Shown here in pieces: positions 17,554 through 25,815 of a stretch of 64,000 bases of DNA (positions are counted from its first letter, which is position 1; the number at the start of each line of letters is the position of its first letter). A program made the position numbers and the translations under genes. The notes below the pieces were generated by a model, which saw nothing but the letters and a program-made list of their open reading frames with translations, did no database searches and had not been told where the DNA came from. This DNA comes from Flavobacterium reichenbachii (lineage in GTDB: Bacteria > Bacteroidota > Bacteroidia > Flavobacteriales > Flavobacteriaceae): NCBI RefSeq assembly GCF_002217435.1, contig NZ_MUHF01000005.1, forward strand, positions 62,001 to 126,000, given 5' to 3'.

Positions 17554-18576
17554 TTAACGCCAGCCAAGCTCTGGAGCAATATGTTCTAGTATAGCCGAGA
17601 GTATATGTACGTTATAGTCAACGCCCAATGTATTGGGTATCGTGAGCAATACTGTATCTGCTTCCTGAATAGCTTCATCCTGAGCTAACTCTGCGATAAG
17701 TTTATCCGGTTCGGCTGCATAGCTTTTTCCAAAGATAGCACGTTTATCACTTTCTATATTACCAAAGCTATCGGACCCTTTACCTTGATCTCCAAAGTAG
17801 TATCTGTCCTGATCATTAACTAATGCAAAAATCGAACGGCTTACTGAAACTCTTGGCTCGTGCTTATGCCCTGCTTTTTTCCAGGCTTCTTTATACAACC
17901 TGATCTGTTCTGCCTGCTGGATGTGAAAAGGTTTACCGTTTTCATCGTATTTCAAAGTAGAACTCTGCAGATGCATCCCGTTTTCGGCTGCCCAGACAGC
18001 AGTAGCATTAGATGCTGCTCCCCACCAGATTCGTTCTCTTAATCCTTCAGAATGTGGTTCCAGGCGCAATAAGCCCGGCGGATTAGGAAACATAGGAAAC
18101 GGATTTGGCTCTGCAAATCCCACACCATTTAGTTTATCCAAAAATTCCAAAGCTTTTTTACGTCCCATATCAGCATCAGTTTCACCGGCTACAGGTTCAT
18201 AACCAAAAGAGCGCCAGCCTTCAATGACTTGTTCCGGCGATCCTCTGCTGATTCCTAACTGTAAACGTCCACCCGAAATTAAGTCTGCAGCACTGGCATC
18301 TTCTACCATATACAGCGGGTTTTCATACCGCATATCGATTACTCCCGTGCCAATCTCAATTTTGCTCGTTTTAGTACCAATAGCCGAAAGTAACGGAAAA
18401 GGTGATGCCAGTTGTCGTGCAAAATGATGTACTCGGAAGTAAGCGCCGTCCAGACCAATCTCTTCTGCAGCAACGGCCAAATCAATGGACTGAAGCAGTG
18501 TATCGCTGGCTGTACGAGCTTTATAGGAAGGATGATCGGCCCAGTGCCCAAACGATAAAAATCCTATTTTTTTCAT
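17554..18576 (-). CDS. LLM-class flavin-dependent oxidoreductase
   Basis: A 340-residue bacterial-luciferase-like monooxygenase (TIM barrel using FMN or F420; here FMN is expected). Visible segments are 'KIGFLSFGHW' at strand 1, 'IGLDGAYFRVHHFARQLASPFPLLSAIGTKTSKIEIGTGVIDMRYENPLYMVEDASAADLISGGRLQLGISRGSPEQ' in pieces typical of the family, and 'IWWGAASNATAVWAAENGMHL'. ATG 18576 is chosen; an ATG at 18585 adds MRT. No FMN reductase is adjacent. Substrate unknown. Confidence 0.88.
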   Translation of the reverse strand: MKKIGFLSFGHWADHPSYKARTASDTLLQSIDLAVAAEEIGLDGAYFRVHHFARQLASPFPLLSAIGTKTSKIEIGTGVIDMRYENPLYMVEDASAADLISGGRLQLGISRGSPEQVIEGWRSFGYEPVAGETDADMGRKKALEFLDKLNGVGFAEPNPFPMFPNPPGLLRLEPHSEGLRERIWWGAASNATAVWAAENGMHLQSSTLKYDENGKPFHIQQAEQIRLYKEAWKKAGHKHEPRVSVSRSIFALVNDQDRYYFGDQGKGSDSFGNIESDKRAIFGKSYAAEPDKLIAELAQDEAIQEADTVLLTIPNTLGVDYNVHILSAILEHIAPELGWR

Positions 18577-18662
18577 TGTTCGCATGATTATTATTTAACA
18601 ATTCCAAATATACGCAGGATTATCGATTGACCCTATAACCTTTTTATAGATTTTGTCTGAAT

Positions 18663-19691
18663 CTATTTTAAGAGTACACTTTTATATTTAGCTATATTTT
18701 TTAAAACTATTCCCGTTCCTCTAACCACTGCTCGTAAAGGATCTTCTGCAATATAGACCGGCAGATCTGTCTTCTGAGAAATTCTTTTATCAAGACCACG
18801 AAGCATTGCACCTCCTCCGGCGAGATATAATCCTGTATTATAAATATCTGCAGCCAATTCTGGCGGTGTGAGCGAAAGCGTTACCATAATAGCATCTTCA
18901 ATTCTTAGTACAGATTTGTCAATAGCCCTTGCAATTTCTCTGGATGTAACTCGTACTTCTTTGGGTTTTCCTGTAAGCAGATCCCTCCCGCGCACCATCA
19001 TATCCTCCGGAGCATCTTCAAGTACTTCCATTGCAGCGCCTACTTCTATTTTTATCTGCTCGGCGGTAGCCTCTCCAATATACAAGTTATGATGTGTTCT
19101 CATGTAATAAAGTATATCTCCAGTAAATACATCTCCTGCAATTTTTATGGATCTATCACAAATGATTCCACCCAATGCAATCACAGCAATTTCTGTCGTA
19201 CCGCCGCCAATATCAACAACAATGTTTCCTTTGGGCTGCATAACATCTAAGCCCATTCCAATAGCAGCTGCCATTGGTTCATGTATCAGGAAAACTTCTT
19301 TTCCGTTTACCCTTTCGCAGGATTCCCTTACGGCTCTCATTTCAACTTCGGTAATACCGCTTGGAATACAAACTACCATTCGCAGTGACGGAGTAAAAAG
19401 GTTTTTCTTTATTTCGGGAATATTTTTTATGAACCAGCTGATCATTTTCTCCGAAGCATCAAAATCTGCAATTACTCCATCTTTAAGCGGGCGTATTGTT
19501 TTAATATTCTCGTGTGTCTTGCCCTGCATTAAACTCGCTTCTTTACCTACAGCGATAATTTTTCCGTTTCTAATATCTCGTGCTACAATTGAGGGACTGT
19601 CTACCACAATCTTCCCATCATAAATAATCAAAGTGTTAGCTGTTCCTAAATCCATAGCGATTTCTACTATCATAAAATCCAATAAACCCAT
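18663..19691 (-). CDS. mreB: MreB-like rod-shape protein, orphan copy
   Basis: A 342-residue actin-fold protein. Phosphate-1 motif 'DLGTANTLIIY' (residues about 15-25), phosphate-2 'VVDIGGGTTEIAVIALGG', adenosine motif 'GLYLAGGGAMLRGLDKRI'. The amphipathic N-terminus MGLLDFM is typical for membrane binding. Length and motifs are complete, so it should polymerise with ATP. It is alone here: no mreC, mreD, mrdA or rodA nearby, unlike the usual mre cluster. It may be a second MreB paralogue with a specialised role; the main copy would be elsewhere. Confidence 0.88.
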   Translation of the reverse strand: MGLLDFMIVEIAMDLGTANTLIIYDGKIVVDSPSIVARDIRNGKIIAVGKEASLMQGKTHENIKTIRPLKDGVIADFDASEKMISWFIKNIPEIKKNLFTPSLRMVVCIPSGITEVEMRAVRESCERVNGKEVFLIHEPMAAAIGMGLDVMQPKGNIVVDIGGGTTEIAVIALGGIICDRSIKIAGDVFTGDILYYMRTHHNLYIGEATAEQIKIEVGAAMEVLEDAPEDMMVRGRDLLTGKPKEVRVTSREIARAIDKSVLRIEDAIMVTLSLTPPELAADIYNTGLYLAGGGAMLRGLDKRISQKTDLPVYIAEDPLRAVVRGTGIVLKNIAKYKSVLLK

Positions 19692-19842
19692 AATATCGTT
19701 TTGTTTAAAAAACGGTATTGTTGACGTTTTATTCTCTCTAGGATGCCAAAATCGTTTTAAAAGAGTAAAAAATATTTTAAATGAAGTTAAATCAGAGCAA
19801 TAATTCTAAAATATTAATATGTCTTAAGTATTAAATCCTCAC

Positions 19843-20409
19843 TCAAACTAAATCAAATAATTTTTCGGTATTCACTATTTGCGCAAATTCATTATTCAAA
19901 CTTGCTAAAGATATCTGATGAATTAATTCCGAATCAAAGTTTTCTCCGTTTATTCCAATTCTGTCAAACGTAGCGGTAGCATCTGAGATTACCAAATTGT
20001 CAAACCCTAAATTTGCCGCCATTCTTGCTGTAGTCGAAACGCAATGATTTGATGTTAATCCCACGAAAACAAGCTTATTGATTTTCTGATTATCAAGTCT
20101 TTCTTTTAAATCTGTTCCTATAAAAGCACTGTTTACATTTTTTACAATTACAGTTTCGCCTTCCATTGGTTTTACTTCATCCTTAATTTCAAATCCGGGA
20201 TTAGATTCGTGCAATTTTGAATTCAGATGTATGGAGCTGTGAACGATATGAAATATGGGAAGTTTAAGAAATCTCCATTTTTCGAGAATCTCGGCTATTT
20301 TCAATTCGGCATCTTTGTTGTTTCTATTACCGCCCCAATAATTTTCATCATTAAAACCTTTTTGCATGTCTATAATTATCAAAGCTGCATTTTGTTCTCT
20401 AAGTCTCAT
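19843..20409 (-). CDS. cysteine hydrolase, isochorismatase family
   Basis: A 188-residue enzyme with the family's Asp-Lys-Cys triad: 'ALIIIDMQKGF' (Asp), 'VIVKNVNSAF' (Lys) and 'VGLTSNHCVSTTARMA' (Cys). These enzymes hydrolyse amides or enol-ethers such as nicotinamide, N-carbamoyl compounds or isochorismate. The frame extends upstream to 20472, but a TACATTTG -7 box at 20436-20443 lies inside that extension, so ATG 20409 is the likely start. It lies downstream of a GlxA regulator gene, which probably controls it. Confidence 0.87.
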   Translation of the reverse strand: MRLREQNAALIIIDMQKGFNDENYWGGNRNNKDAELKIAEILEKWRFLKLPIFHIVHSSIHLNSKLHESNPGFEIKDEVKPMEGETVIVKNVNSAFIGTDLKERLDNQKINKLVFVGLTSNHCVSTTARMAANLGFDNLVISDATATFDRIGINGENFDSELIHQISLASLNNEFAQIVNTEKLFDLV

Positions 20410-20435
20410 GTTTCTAGTTATTTGATTAATAGATA

Positions 20436-20443
20436 CAAATGTA
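20436..20443 (-). promoter_or_regulatory. -7 box of the cysteine hydrolase
   Basis: TACATTTG on the minus strand fits the Bacteroidota consensus TAnnTTTG exactly, 26 bases upstream of ATG 20409. A TTTG lies about 26 bases further upstream, slightly too far for an ideal -33 box. Confidence 0.6.
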
Positions 20444-20484
20444 TCTGCTAATTGAGTACAGAAAAAGGACAAAAAATAGTCGTT

Positions 20485-21441
20485 TTAAGACAACTTGTTT
20501 TTAATTTCGGCAGGCAGTTCATGAGTATATTTTTCAAGAATAATTCTCAATTGCTTCGAAGTTTTATATCCGCATAAATTTGCAATATGTTCTACTTTAT
20601 AATCAGAATTCAGTAAAAGACTTTTTGCCTTTTCGATCCGCAGTTTTGTTCGGTATTCGGCAATTGTAACTCCGGTTTTTTTCTTAAAAATTCTGGTCAA
20701 ATTTCTTTCACCCATATGCACTAAATCTGCTAAAAAATCAATAGTAGAAGTTTTCTCTAAATTGTAAATAATCCAATCCTGAATACTATGAATTTTTTCA
20801 TCGAGATGATTTCTATTTTGCAAATAAACACTTTCCTGTTCATCACTTCCCTGTCTCCTCTTGTATACCACTAATTCTTTTGCAATTGTCACAGCAGTAT
20901 CTTTACCATGTCGTTCTTCTATGATAAACAAAGCCAGATCGATACCCGTTACAATACCGGCACTTGTATATAAGTTATCGGCTTTTGTAAATAGTGTATT
21001 GCTTTGTACTTTTAAGAGCGGAAAATCTTTTTTCAATTTTTCAATAAGTTTCCAATGTGTCGTACATTCCTTGTAATCCAGCATTCCGGATTTGGCAAGA
21101 ATAAATGCTCCGTTACAAACACTGGCTATTGTTGTTTGATGGGAATCTGCCTTTTTAAGCCATTCGAAAAATAAAATATCTTCTGAAGTTTTATCTATTT
21201 GATCTGTACTAAATCCCGATATAAAAATGATATCGTTTTCTTGTGGATTTGTTTTTGAAAAGTGTACAACCGATAAAAGTTCCAATCCAGATGAAGAAGT
21301 AATAATCTCAGTATTACTAATGAATTTTAGCTGGTAATCAAACCCTAAAGATTTAGCTTCCTGAAAAACTTCTAAAACACCAGCTAAATCCAGTAATGTA
21401 ACTTGCTGCGGAATATAAAAATAAATCGTGGATGCTGTCAT
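20485..21441 (-). CDS. GlxA-family transcriptional regulator (DJ-1/PfpI + AraC HTH)
   Basis: A 318-residue protein from ATG 21441 (MTASTIYFYIPQQVTLLDLAG); an upstream frame to 21528 adds 29 unlikely residues. The N-terminal 190 residues form a DJ-1/PfpI domain with the nucleophile-elbow Cys in 'IASVCNGAFILAKSGML'. The C-terminal 100 residues are an AraC HTH pair: 'DLVHMGERNLTRIFKKKTGVTIAEYRTKLRIEKAKSLL' and 'VEHIANLCGYKTSKQLRII'. The product probably senses a small metabolite and regulates the adjacent cysteine hydrolase gene (20409), a common pairing. Confidence 0.88.
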   Translation of the reverse strand: MTASTIYFYIPQQVTLLDLAGVLEVFQEAKSLGFDYQLKFISNTEIITSSSGLELLSVVHFSKTNPQENDIIFISGFSTDQIDKTSEDILFFEWLKKADSHQTTIASVCNGAFILAKSGMLDYKECTTHWKLIEKLKKDFPLLKVQSNTLFTKADNLYTSAGIVTGIDLALFIIEERHGKDTAVTIAKELVVYKRRQGSDEQESVYLQNRNHLDEKIHSIQDWIIYNLEKTSTIDFLADLVHMGERNLTRIFKKKTGVTIAEYRTKLRIEKAKSLLLNSDYKVEHIANLCGYKTSKQLRIILEKYTHELPAEIKNKLS

Positions 21442-21549
21442 TTCTTGAAGTGTCTCTTTATAATAATTTGAATACCGTTCAGGTTTTATTCCTTTCAAAT
21501 TTAGAATAAAATTTAAGTATAAATTCATTTAAACATTGTAGAACTGCCA

Positions 21550-21588
21550 AAAAAAAATAGTAACAGCATTGCGCTGTTACTATTTTTT
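21550..21588. terminator. bidirectional terminator
   Basis: AATAGTAACAGC pairs perfectly with GCTGTTACTATT around ATTGC, with A and T tracts on either side. It lies just beyond the stop codon of the aldehyde dehydrogenase (minus strand). Confidence 0.88.
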
Positions 21589-21606
21589 ATATAAAATTAA
21601 TAATGT

Positions 21607-23001
21607 TTAAAGAGATTTACTTTTAAAAACAAAAAGCTTTTCTCTTGTCATATCATTTATAGTATATGAGATTCCTCCCATTCCCAATCCAGAAGCATCT
21701 CTGCCTCCAAACGGCATCCAATCTACTCTAAAAGCGGTATTGTCATTAACCATAACGGCAGTTGCGTTTAGTTTTTTTGTCGTGTCTAATGCGATATCTA
21801 TATTTTTTGTAAAGACAGCAGCCTGAAAATGAACCTCTAGAGCGTTTGCTTTTTTAATAGCTTCCTCTCTATTTGCAAAAGGATATATACAAACCACAGG
21901 TCCGAAAATCTCATTGGTTGAAACTTTAGAATCTTCTGACGGATTAAACAAAACTGTGGGCTGAAAGGTGGTATCAGAAATACGTTTTCCTCCTGTAATT
22001 AATTTAGCGCCTTCTTCAATAGCTTCGTTAACCCATTCCTCAACGCGATTGACTTCTTTTGGTGTAATAAGCGAACCTACATCGGTCTTTTCATCAAACG
22101 GATTTCCGACAATTAATTTATTTACTGCTTCAGAAAACTGCTCAACAAAACGGTCACAAATTTCCTCATTTACATACACTTTCTGAACCGATACACAAAC
22201 CTGACCTGCGTGATAAAAACCTCCTTTTACCAAATCCGGAATCATCTCGCTAAAATCGGCATCACTTTCTACAATTACAGGTGCTGCGCCTCCATGTTCT
22301 AAAGCAGATCGCGTTCCCGGAGCTAATTTACTTTTTAAAGACCAGCCTACTTTTGCCGAACCAATAAAAGAGAAAAAATGAATTCTCGAATCTGTCACTA
22401 ACAATTCTGCGGTTTCATTATCACACAACACTACTTGCAGCCAGCCTTCTGGTAAACCCGCTTCTTTTAAAATTTCTGCCAATGCAAGACCTGAAAGTGG
22501 TGTATTACTTGATGGCTTGAATATAACGGGACAACCTGCGGCAACGGCAGTTGCAATTTGATGCACTGCCAAATTTAACGGATGATTAAACGCGCTCACC
22601 GCTGCAACAACTCCAATTGGCTCTTTTGACGTAAAAGCAATCCTGTTTACAGAAGCTTCGGTAAGTCCCATCGGGATTTGCTCGCCTTTTAGCTGCGATA
22701 TATGTTCGGCTGCTAATTTTACTCCTTTTATGGCTCTCAGTATTTCTGCTTTTGAATCTTTATAAGGTTTTCCGCCTTCGCTGATAGCGATATGTATCAG
22801 TTCCTCGCTCCTGTCATTCATTATCGAAGCTGCTTTTTCTAATATTTCAATTCTTTTAAAAGCGGGAATCCAATTAGATTGATCGTTGAATAAGTTCTGA
22901 GCAGTAATTAATATGTTTTCAATATCATTTTTATTGATCAACGGTAATTCCTTTACCAGGCTTTGATCGTATGGGAATATTATTTTTGTGGTATTTTCCA
23001 T
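21607..23001 (-). CDS. aldehyde dehydrogenase family protein
   Basis: A 464-residue NAD(P)-dependent aldehyde dehydrogenase. The catalytic Cys is in 'GGFYHAGQVCVSVQKVYV', and the general-base Glu in 'SALEHGGAAPVIV'. Cofactor contacts include 'VAAVSAFNHPLNLAVHQIATAVAAGCPVIFKPS' and 'FSFIGSAKVGWSLKS'. The C-terminal 'FGPVVCIYPF' and 'MPFGGRDASGLGMGG' are normal. It resembles the lactaldehyde/GabD-like branch. An ABM monooxygenase gene follows upstream on the same strand, 128 bases away. Confidence 0.92.
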   Translation of the reverse strand: MENTTKIIFPYDQSLVKELPLINKNDIENILITAQNLFNDQSNWIPAFKRIEILEKAASIMNDRSEELIHIAISEGGKPYKDSKAEILRAIKGVKLAAEHISQLKGEQIPMGLTEASVNRIAFTSKEPIGVVAAVSAFNHPLNLAVHQIATAVAAGCPVIFKPSSNTPLSGLALAEILKEAGLPEGWLQVVLCDNETAELLVTDSRIHFFSFIGSAKVGWSLKSKLAPGTRSALEHGGAAPVIVESDADFSEMIPDLVKGGFYHAGQVCVSVQKVYVNEEICDRFVEQFSEAVNKLIVGNPFDEKTDVGSLITPKEVNRVEEWVNEAIEEGAKLITGGKRISDTTFQPTVLFNPSEDSKVSTNEIFGPVVCIYPFANREEAIKKANALEVHFQAAVFTKNIDIALDTTKKLNATAVMVNDNTAFRVDWMPFGGRDASGLGMGGISYTINDMTREKLFVFKSKSL

Positions 23002-23129
23002 AATGTTTTTTTAATATGTAATTCTAAAAAACCATGACATCACTATTTAAGGTCAATTTCTCATGATTTGTTCTTTAAATTTAGTCAAATTATCAATGAT
23101 GACAATACCTTGATCCACAATATTGAAAA

Positions 23130-23435
23130 TTAATATTCTAAAGGTGTCGCTAAAACAATCTCTCTATTATCCAATAAAGGAACAATTTGACCCAAAACTA
23201 AATCTTGAAAATAGGATGCATTTCGATGTGCTGCAACAGCCGTTTCATTAGTATATCCTTCAAATAATAGTATCGTATTTACATCTGAATTACTTTGATG
23301 AATTTTATAAAAAAGATTTCCTTCTTCCCTGATACTTTCGTCATGCACGGTTTTTAGCAAATTTAGAACATTTTCAACCTGACCTTCTTTAACTTTCCAT
23401 GTTGCAAAAACATGAACTGGATTTTGATTTTCCAT
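23130..23435 (-). CDS. antibiotic biosynthesis monooxygenase (ABM) fold protein
   Basis: A 101-residue ferredoxin-like dimeric protein: 'PVHVFATWKVKEGQVENVLNLLKTVHDESIREEGNLFYKIHQSN' and 'LLFEGYTNETAVAAHRNASYFQDLV'. The family includes YgiN-type quinol monooxygenases; the conserved His in AHRNASYF is present. It probably oxidises quinols or protects against them without a cofactor. It reads into the aldehyde dehydrogenase gene and may be co-transcribed. Confidence 0.82.
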   Translation of the reverse strand: MENQNPVHVFATWKVKEGQVENVLNLLKTVHDESIREEGNLFYKIHQSNSDVNTILLFEGYTNETAVAAHRNASYFQDLVLGQIVPLLDNREIVLATPLEY

Positions 23436-23515
23436 TTTATTTTTTTTTTAATTAATTAACCACTTAACACAATCTTGTCATTTCGATTTCTATGATAAAA
23501 CCATTTTTTTTCAGA

Positions 23516-23591
23516 AGCTAATCCCGCTATCCGTTCCAATCTTTTATGGCGAACCCCGCCACAAAAGGATATCCACTACTATCGGGGCTAG
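23516..23591. repeat. imperfect palindromic intergenic repeat, type A
   Basis: A GC-richer block with GCTAATCCCGCT at one end and ATCGGGGCTAG at the other, enclosing the hairpin CTTTTATGGCG / CGCCACAAAAG (one mismatch). I recall closely similar blocks scattered in Flavobacterium intergenic regions. Non-coding; probably a REP-like element. Confidence 0.6.
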
Positions 23592-23624
23592 GATAATGAT
23601 TTTCATAACAATATTTTCGTGTAG

Positions 23625-23756
23625 TTTGTCATTTCGAGGAACGAGACCCGAGCGATAGCGAACTGACGAAATAAATCACACCAGAAATTCCGTTCAGGAT
23701 ATTGCCAAACTTTGCAGTGTTTCTCACAAAGATCCCTCGTTCCCCAGGATGACAAA
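23625..23756. repeat. imperfect inverted-repeat element, type B (MITE/REP-like)
   Basis: A 132-base unit whose ends are TTTGTCATTTCGAGGAACGA... and the inverse ...CTCGTTCCCCAGGATGACAAA, matching at about 17 of 21 positions. The inside reads 'acccgagcgatagcgaac' and 'gtttctcacaaagatccc'. No open frame. A solo partial end (CTTGTCATTTCGATTTC) occurs at 23474. This is typical of flavobacterial mobile-palindrome families. Confidence 0.6.
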
Positions 23757-23777
23757 AATGCGCAAACGAGATTATGA

Positions 23778-24572
23778 TTACTTTTTAGGAGATTCTAAAA
23801 TTACAATCATCTTTTCTGCTACGCCTTTTGCAGAAGCCGGATTTTGTCCTGTAACCAGATTCCCATCGGCAATACTATGAGCCGACCATACTGCAGCAGC
23901 GTGAAATTTAGCGCCTTGTTTAGTTAGTGCACTTTCTAATAAAAAAGGTACATCTGCAATAGCGTAACCATTTTCTTCTTCGTCTGTAAAAGAGGTAATA
24001 TTTTTACCATTTACCAGATAAGTTCCGTTGCTTAATTTTACATTTAATAAAGATACCGGACCGTGACAGACAGCTCCAACCACTGCATTTCGTTCGTAAG
24101 TTTCTTTTATTACTTTTTTCAGCAATTCATTTTCCGGCATATCCACCATTGATGCTAATCCGCCTGGTACAAAAACGGCATCGTATTTACTAACATCAAC
24201 AGTGGACAGTTTTACGGCTTTCTGCATCTTTTCCCATCCTTTTCCTGTTAGAAAAGCCAGGTTATCAGGGTCATTTGCCAGATTAAGCGCGTCCAAATAG
24301 GGCGTATCTCCTGTTAAACTTGCAAAATCTATTTGGTAATTTGCTTTGTCAAATTCGGCATAAGGATGCGCTACTTCAGGAAGAAAAGTTCCTGTTCTTC
24401 TGTTATTTGGTCCAATTGCATTAGCATTCGATACGATAATTAAAATTTTCTTGTTCATTTTTGTTTCGTTTTTAAGAGTTGTTTTTTGTTGTGTTGTTGT
24501 GTTTTCTTTTTTGTTTTGTGCATTCGAAGAAAAAAAGGCAAGTGCCAATGTGAGAATCATAAGTCTTTTCAT
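23778..24572 (-). CDS. exported type 1 glutamine amidotransferase-like protein (DJ-1/PfpI)
   Basis: A 264-residue protein of the Hsp31/DJ-1 class with a cleavable signal peptide (MKRLMILTLALAFFSSNAQNK). The nucleophile Cys is in 'AVVGAVCHGPVSLL'; other core segments are 'KILIIVSNANAIGPNNRRTGTFLPEVAHPYAEF', 'YDAVFVPGGLASMVDMPEN' and 'AHSIADGNLVTGQNPASAKGVAEKMI'. Such proteins act as chaperones or glyoxalase III-like (methylglyoxal) enzymes; export to the periplasm is less common. A -7 box and a palindrome lie upstream, next to a Crp/Fnr gene. Confidence 0.87.
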   Translation of the reverse strand: MKRLMILTLALAFFSSNAQNKKENTTTQQKTTLKNETKMNKKILIIVSNANAIGPNNRRTGTFLPEVAHPYAEFDKANYQIDFASLTGDTPYLDALNLANDPDNLAFLTGKGWEKMQKAVKLSTVDVSKYDAVFVPGGLASMVDMPENELLKKVIKETYERNAVVGAVCHGPVSLLNVKLSNGTYLVNGKNITSFTDEEENGYAIADVPFLLESALTKQGAKFHAAAVWSAHSIADGNLVTGQNPASAKGVAEKMIVILESPKK

Positions 24573-24612
24573 TTCTATAAATTTTTTAGTTGTTAATGAA
24601 TTATTTATAGGG

Positions 24613-24620
24613 CAAATTTA
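24613..24620 (-). promoter_or_regulatory. -7 box of the DJ-1 gene
   Basis: TAAATTTG on the minus strand matches TAnnTTTG exactly, 40 bases upstream of the ATG at 24572. Confidence 0.6.
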
Positions 24621-24629
24621 TGCCGGCTC

Positions 24630-24650
24630 TACTCCTCAATACGAGGAGTA
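24630..24650. promoter_or_regulatory. palindromic operator candidate over the DJ-1 promoter
   Basis: TACTCCTC-N5-GAGGAGTA: two perfect 8-bp arms about 10 bases upstream of the -7 box, covering the -33 region of the DJ-1 gene. The adjacent Crp/Fnr gene (24703) is the natural candidate for the binding protein, but an HxlR regulator is also near. Confidence 0.55.
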
Positions 24651-24652
24651 AA

Positions 24653-24686
24653 GTCACAAAAAAAGTGTGACGAGAATCACACTTTG
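24653..24686 (-). terminator. terminator after the Crp/Fnr gene
   Basis: AAAGTGTGA pairs with TCACACTTT around a 6-base loop; on the minus strand a run of T follows. It lies 17 bases past the stop of the Crp/Fnr gene. Confidence 0.85.
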
Positions 24687-24702
24687 AGAATTAATTAGAA
24701 GC

Positions 24703-25272
24703 TTATTTGTTATTAGAGTACAGCCTGCTTAGGGTTTCACGGCTTACACCGAGATATTCTGCAATGTACTTCTTGGGAATTTTTTGCATTAGATTTGGAT
24801 AAAGAGCTGCAAATTCTTTATAACGCTGCTGCGGATTATTAGAAAGCAGCGAAATTACCCTTTGCTGCAAAGCGATATAACCTTTGGTGAGTTTTACTCT
24901 AAAAAAATGTTCCATTTTATGAAGCGTAACAGAGAGCTGTTCTCTGCCTTCAAGCGTCAGGCATAAAACTTCTCCAGGCTCCATACAAACCACATACATG
25001 TTTGCAGGCTTCTGGTTAAAGTATGAAATGTAATCAGACATCCACCAGTTTTCTGTAGCAAACTGCACGATGTGTTCCTTTCCTTCTTCATTAAGATAAA
25101 AAACTCTAAAAATACCGCTCATAATGATGTATTCATATTTTGCATCATCTCCTTGCTGAATAAGATATTGATTTTTTAATACCCTTCTTATCGTAAAGAA
25201 GGGTTTGATCGATTCAAACTCTTCATCGGTTATCGGAATAATTTCTTCAATATGTTTTCGCAGTTTTTCCAT
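24703..25272 (-). CDS. Crp/Fnr family transcriptional regulator
   Basis: A 189-residue protein: cyclic-nucleotide-binding-like beta roll (about 10-120, 'RRVLKNQYLIQQGDDAKYEYIIMSGIFRVFYLNEEGKEHIVQFATENWWMSDYISYF' by pieces) and a C-terminal helix-turn-helix 'YIAEYLGVSRETLSRLYSN'. No Cys cluster for an Fe-S sensor. The recognition helix has E-TLS-R, the FNR-like contact set. Bacteroidota members of this group usually regulate one neighbouring operon, here most likely the DJ-1 gene at 23778-24572. Confidence 0.87.
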   Translation of the reverse strand: MEKLRKHIEEIIPITDEEFESIKPFFTIRRVLKNQYLIQQGDDAKYEYIIMSGIFRVFYLNEEGKEHIVQFATENWWMSDYISYFNQKPANMYVVCMEPGEVLCLTLEGREQLSVTLHKMEHFFRVKLTKGYIALQQRVISLLSNNPQQRYKEFAALYPNLMQKIPKKYIAEYLGVSRETLSRLYSNNK

Positions 25273-25390
25273 AGGTTATTTTTACCTTTTCAAAGGTATA
25301 AGATTACTTCCTGATTTTAAATTTCTAATTTAAAATCACCAGTATTTACGATCAGATTTAGTACTTGAAATAGGTTTAATAAATCAAAAA

Positions 25391-25744
25391 TTATTCTTCA
25401 ATAATTTTTTTTCGGTGTTCTATTCCCCAATCTGTGAGATTATTAATAATAGTCTGAAGTGTTTTTCCGTGGTCCGTAAGCGTGTATTTAACCGTTACAG
25501 GCTGGGTGTCCAGAACAGATCTTTTTATGAGTTTGTTTATCTCCAGTTCCTTCAATTCCTTGCTTAGCATTTTGTTTGAAATGCCTGTCACATCATTCAA
25601 AATATCAGAAAATCTTCTTTTGTTGTAATAACAGATCGAAGAAATAATTGCAATTTTCCACTTTCCGCTCAGCACGTCCATTGAGTCCTGGACCGCCATC
25701 ATCTCCTTTTTATGCTGTTCTTTTTCAGGTTCTTTACATTCCAT
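25391..25744 (-). CDS. HxlR family transcriptional regulator
   Basis: A 117-residue winged-helix protein: 'MDVLSGKWKIAIISSICYYNKRRFSDILNDVTGISNKMLSKELKELEINKLIKRSV' in pieces, followed by 'PVTVKYTLTDHGKTL'. There is a single Cys in the second helix, and another near the N-terminus. HxlR proteins often respond to aldehydes, quinones or disulfide stress. It is divergent from the SDR gene at 25854, and the 109-base gap contains six GTTAC repeats. Confidence 0.9.
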   Translation of the reverse strand: MECKEPEKEQHKKEMMAVQDSMDVLSGKWKIAIISSICYYNKRRFSDILNDVTGISNKMLSKELKELEINKLIKRSVLDTQPVTVKYTLTDHGKTLQTIINNLTDWGIEHRKKIIEE

Positions 25745-25747
25745 AAG

Positions 25748-25796
25748 GTTACTTTGTTACTTCAAGGTTACTGTTACTTTTAGTTACAAAGTTACT
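25748..25796. promoter_or_regulatory. six GTTAC(T/A) repeats, likely HxlR operator
   Basis: GTTACT or GTTACA starts at 25748, 25756, 25767, 25773, 25783 and 25791, with spacings of 8, 11, 6, 10 and 8 bases. All lie between the hxlR start and the SDR -7 box, so they can control both divergent promoters. Confidence 0.65.
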
Positions 25797-25815
25797 AAAA
25801 TAAATTAATCCGTTC

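Noticed and set aside
19147..19623. 158-codon plus-strand frame inside the MreB gene
   Set aside because: Opposite-strand shadow of conserved actin-fold motifs; Ser/Ile/Pro-rich composition typical of such shadows.
24626..24641. GG-N10-GC spacing suggesting a sigma-54 promoter of the DJ-1 gene
   Set aside because: Only the four invariant bases fit; an exact TAAATTTG box explains the promoter better.
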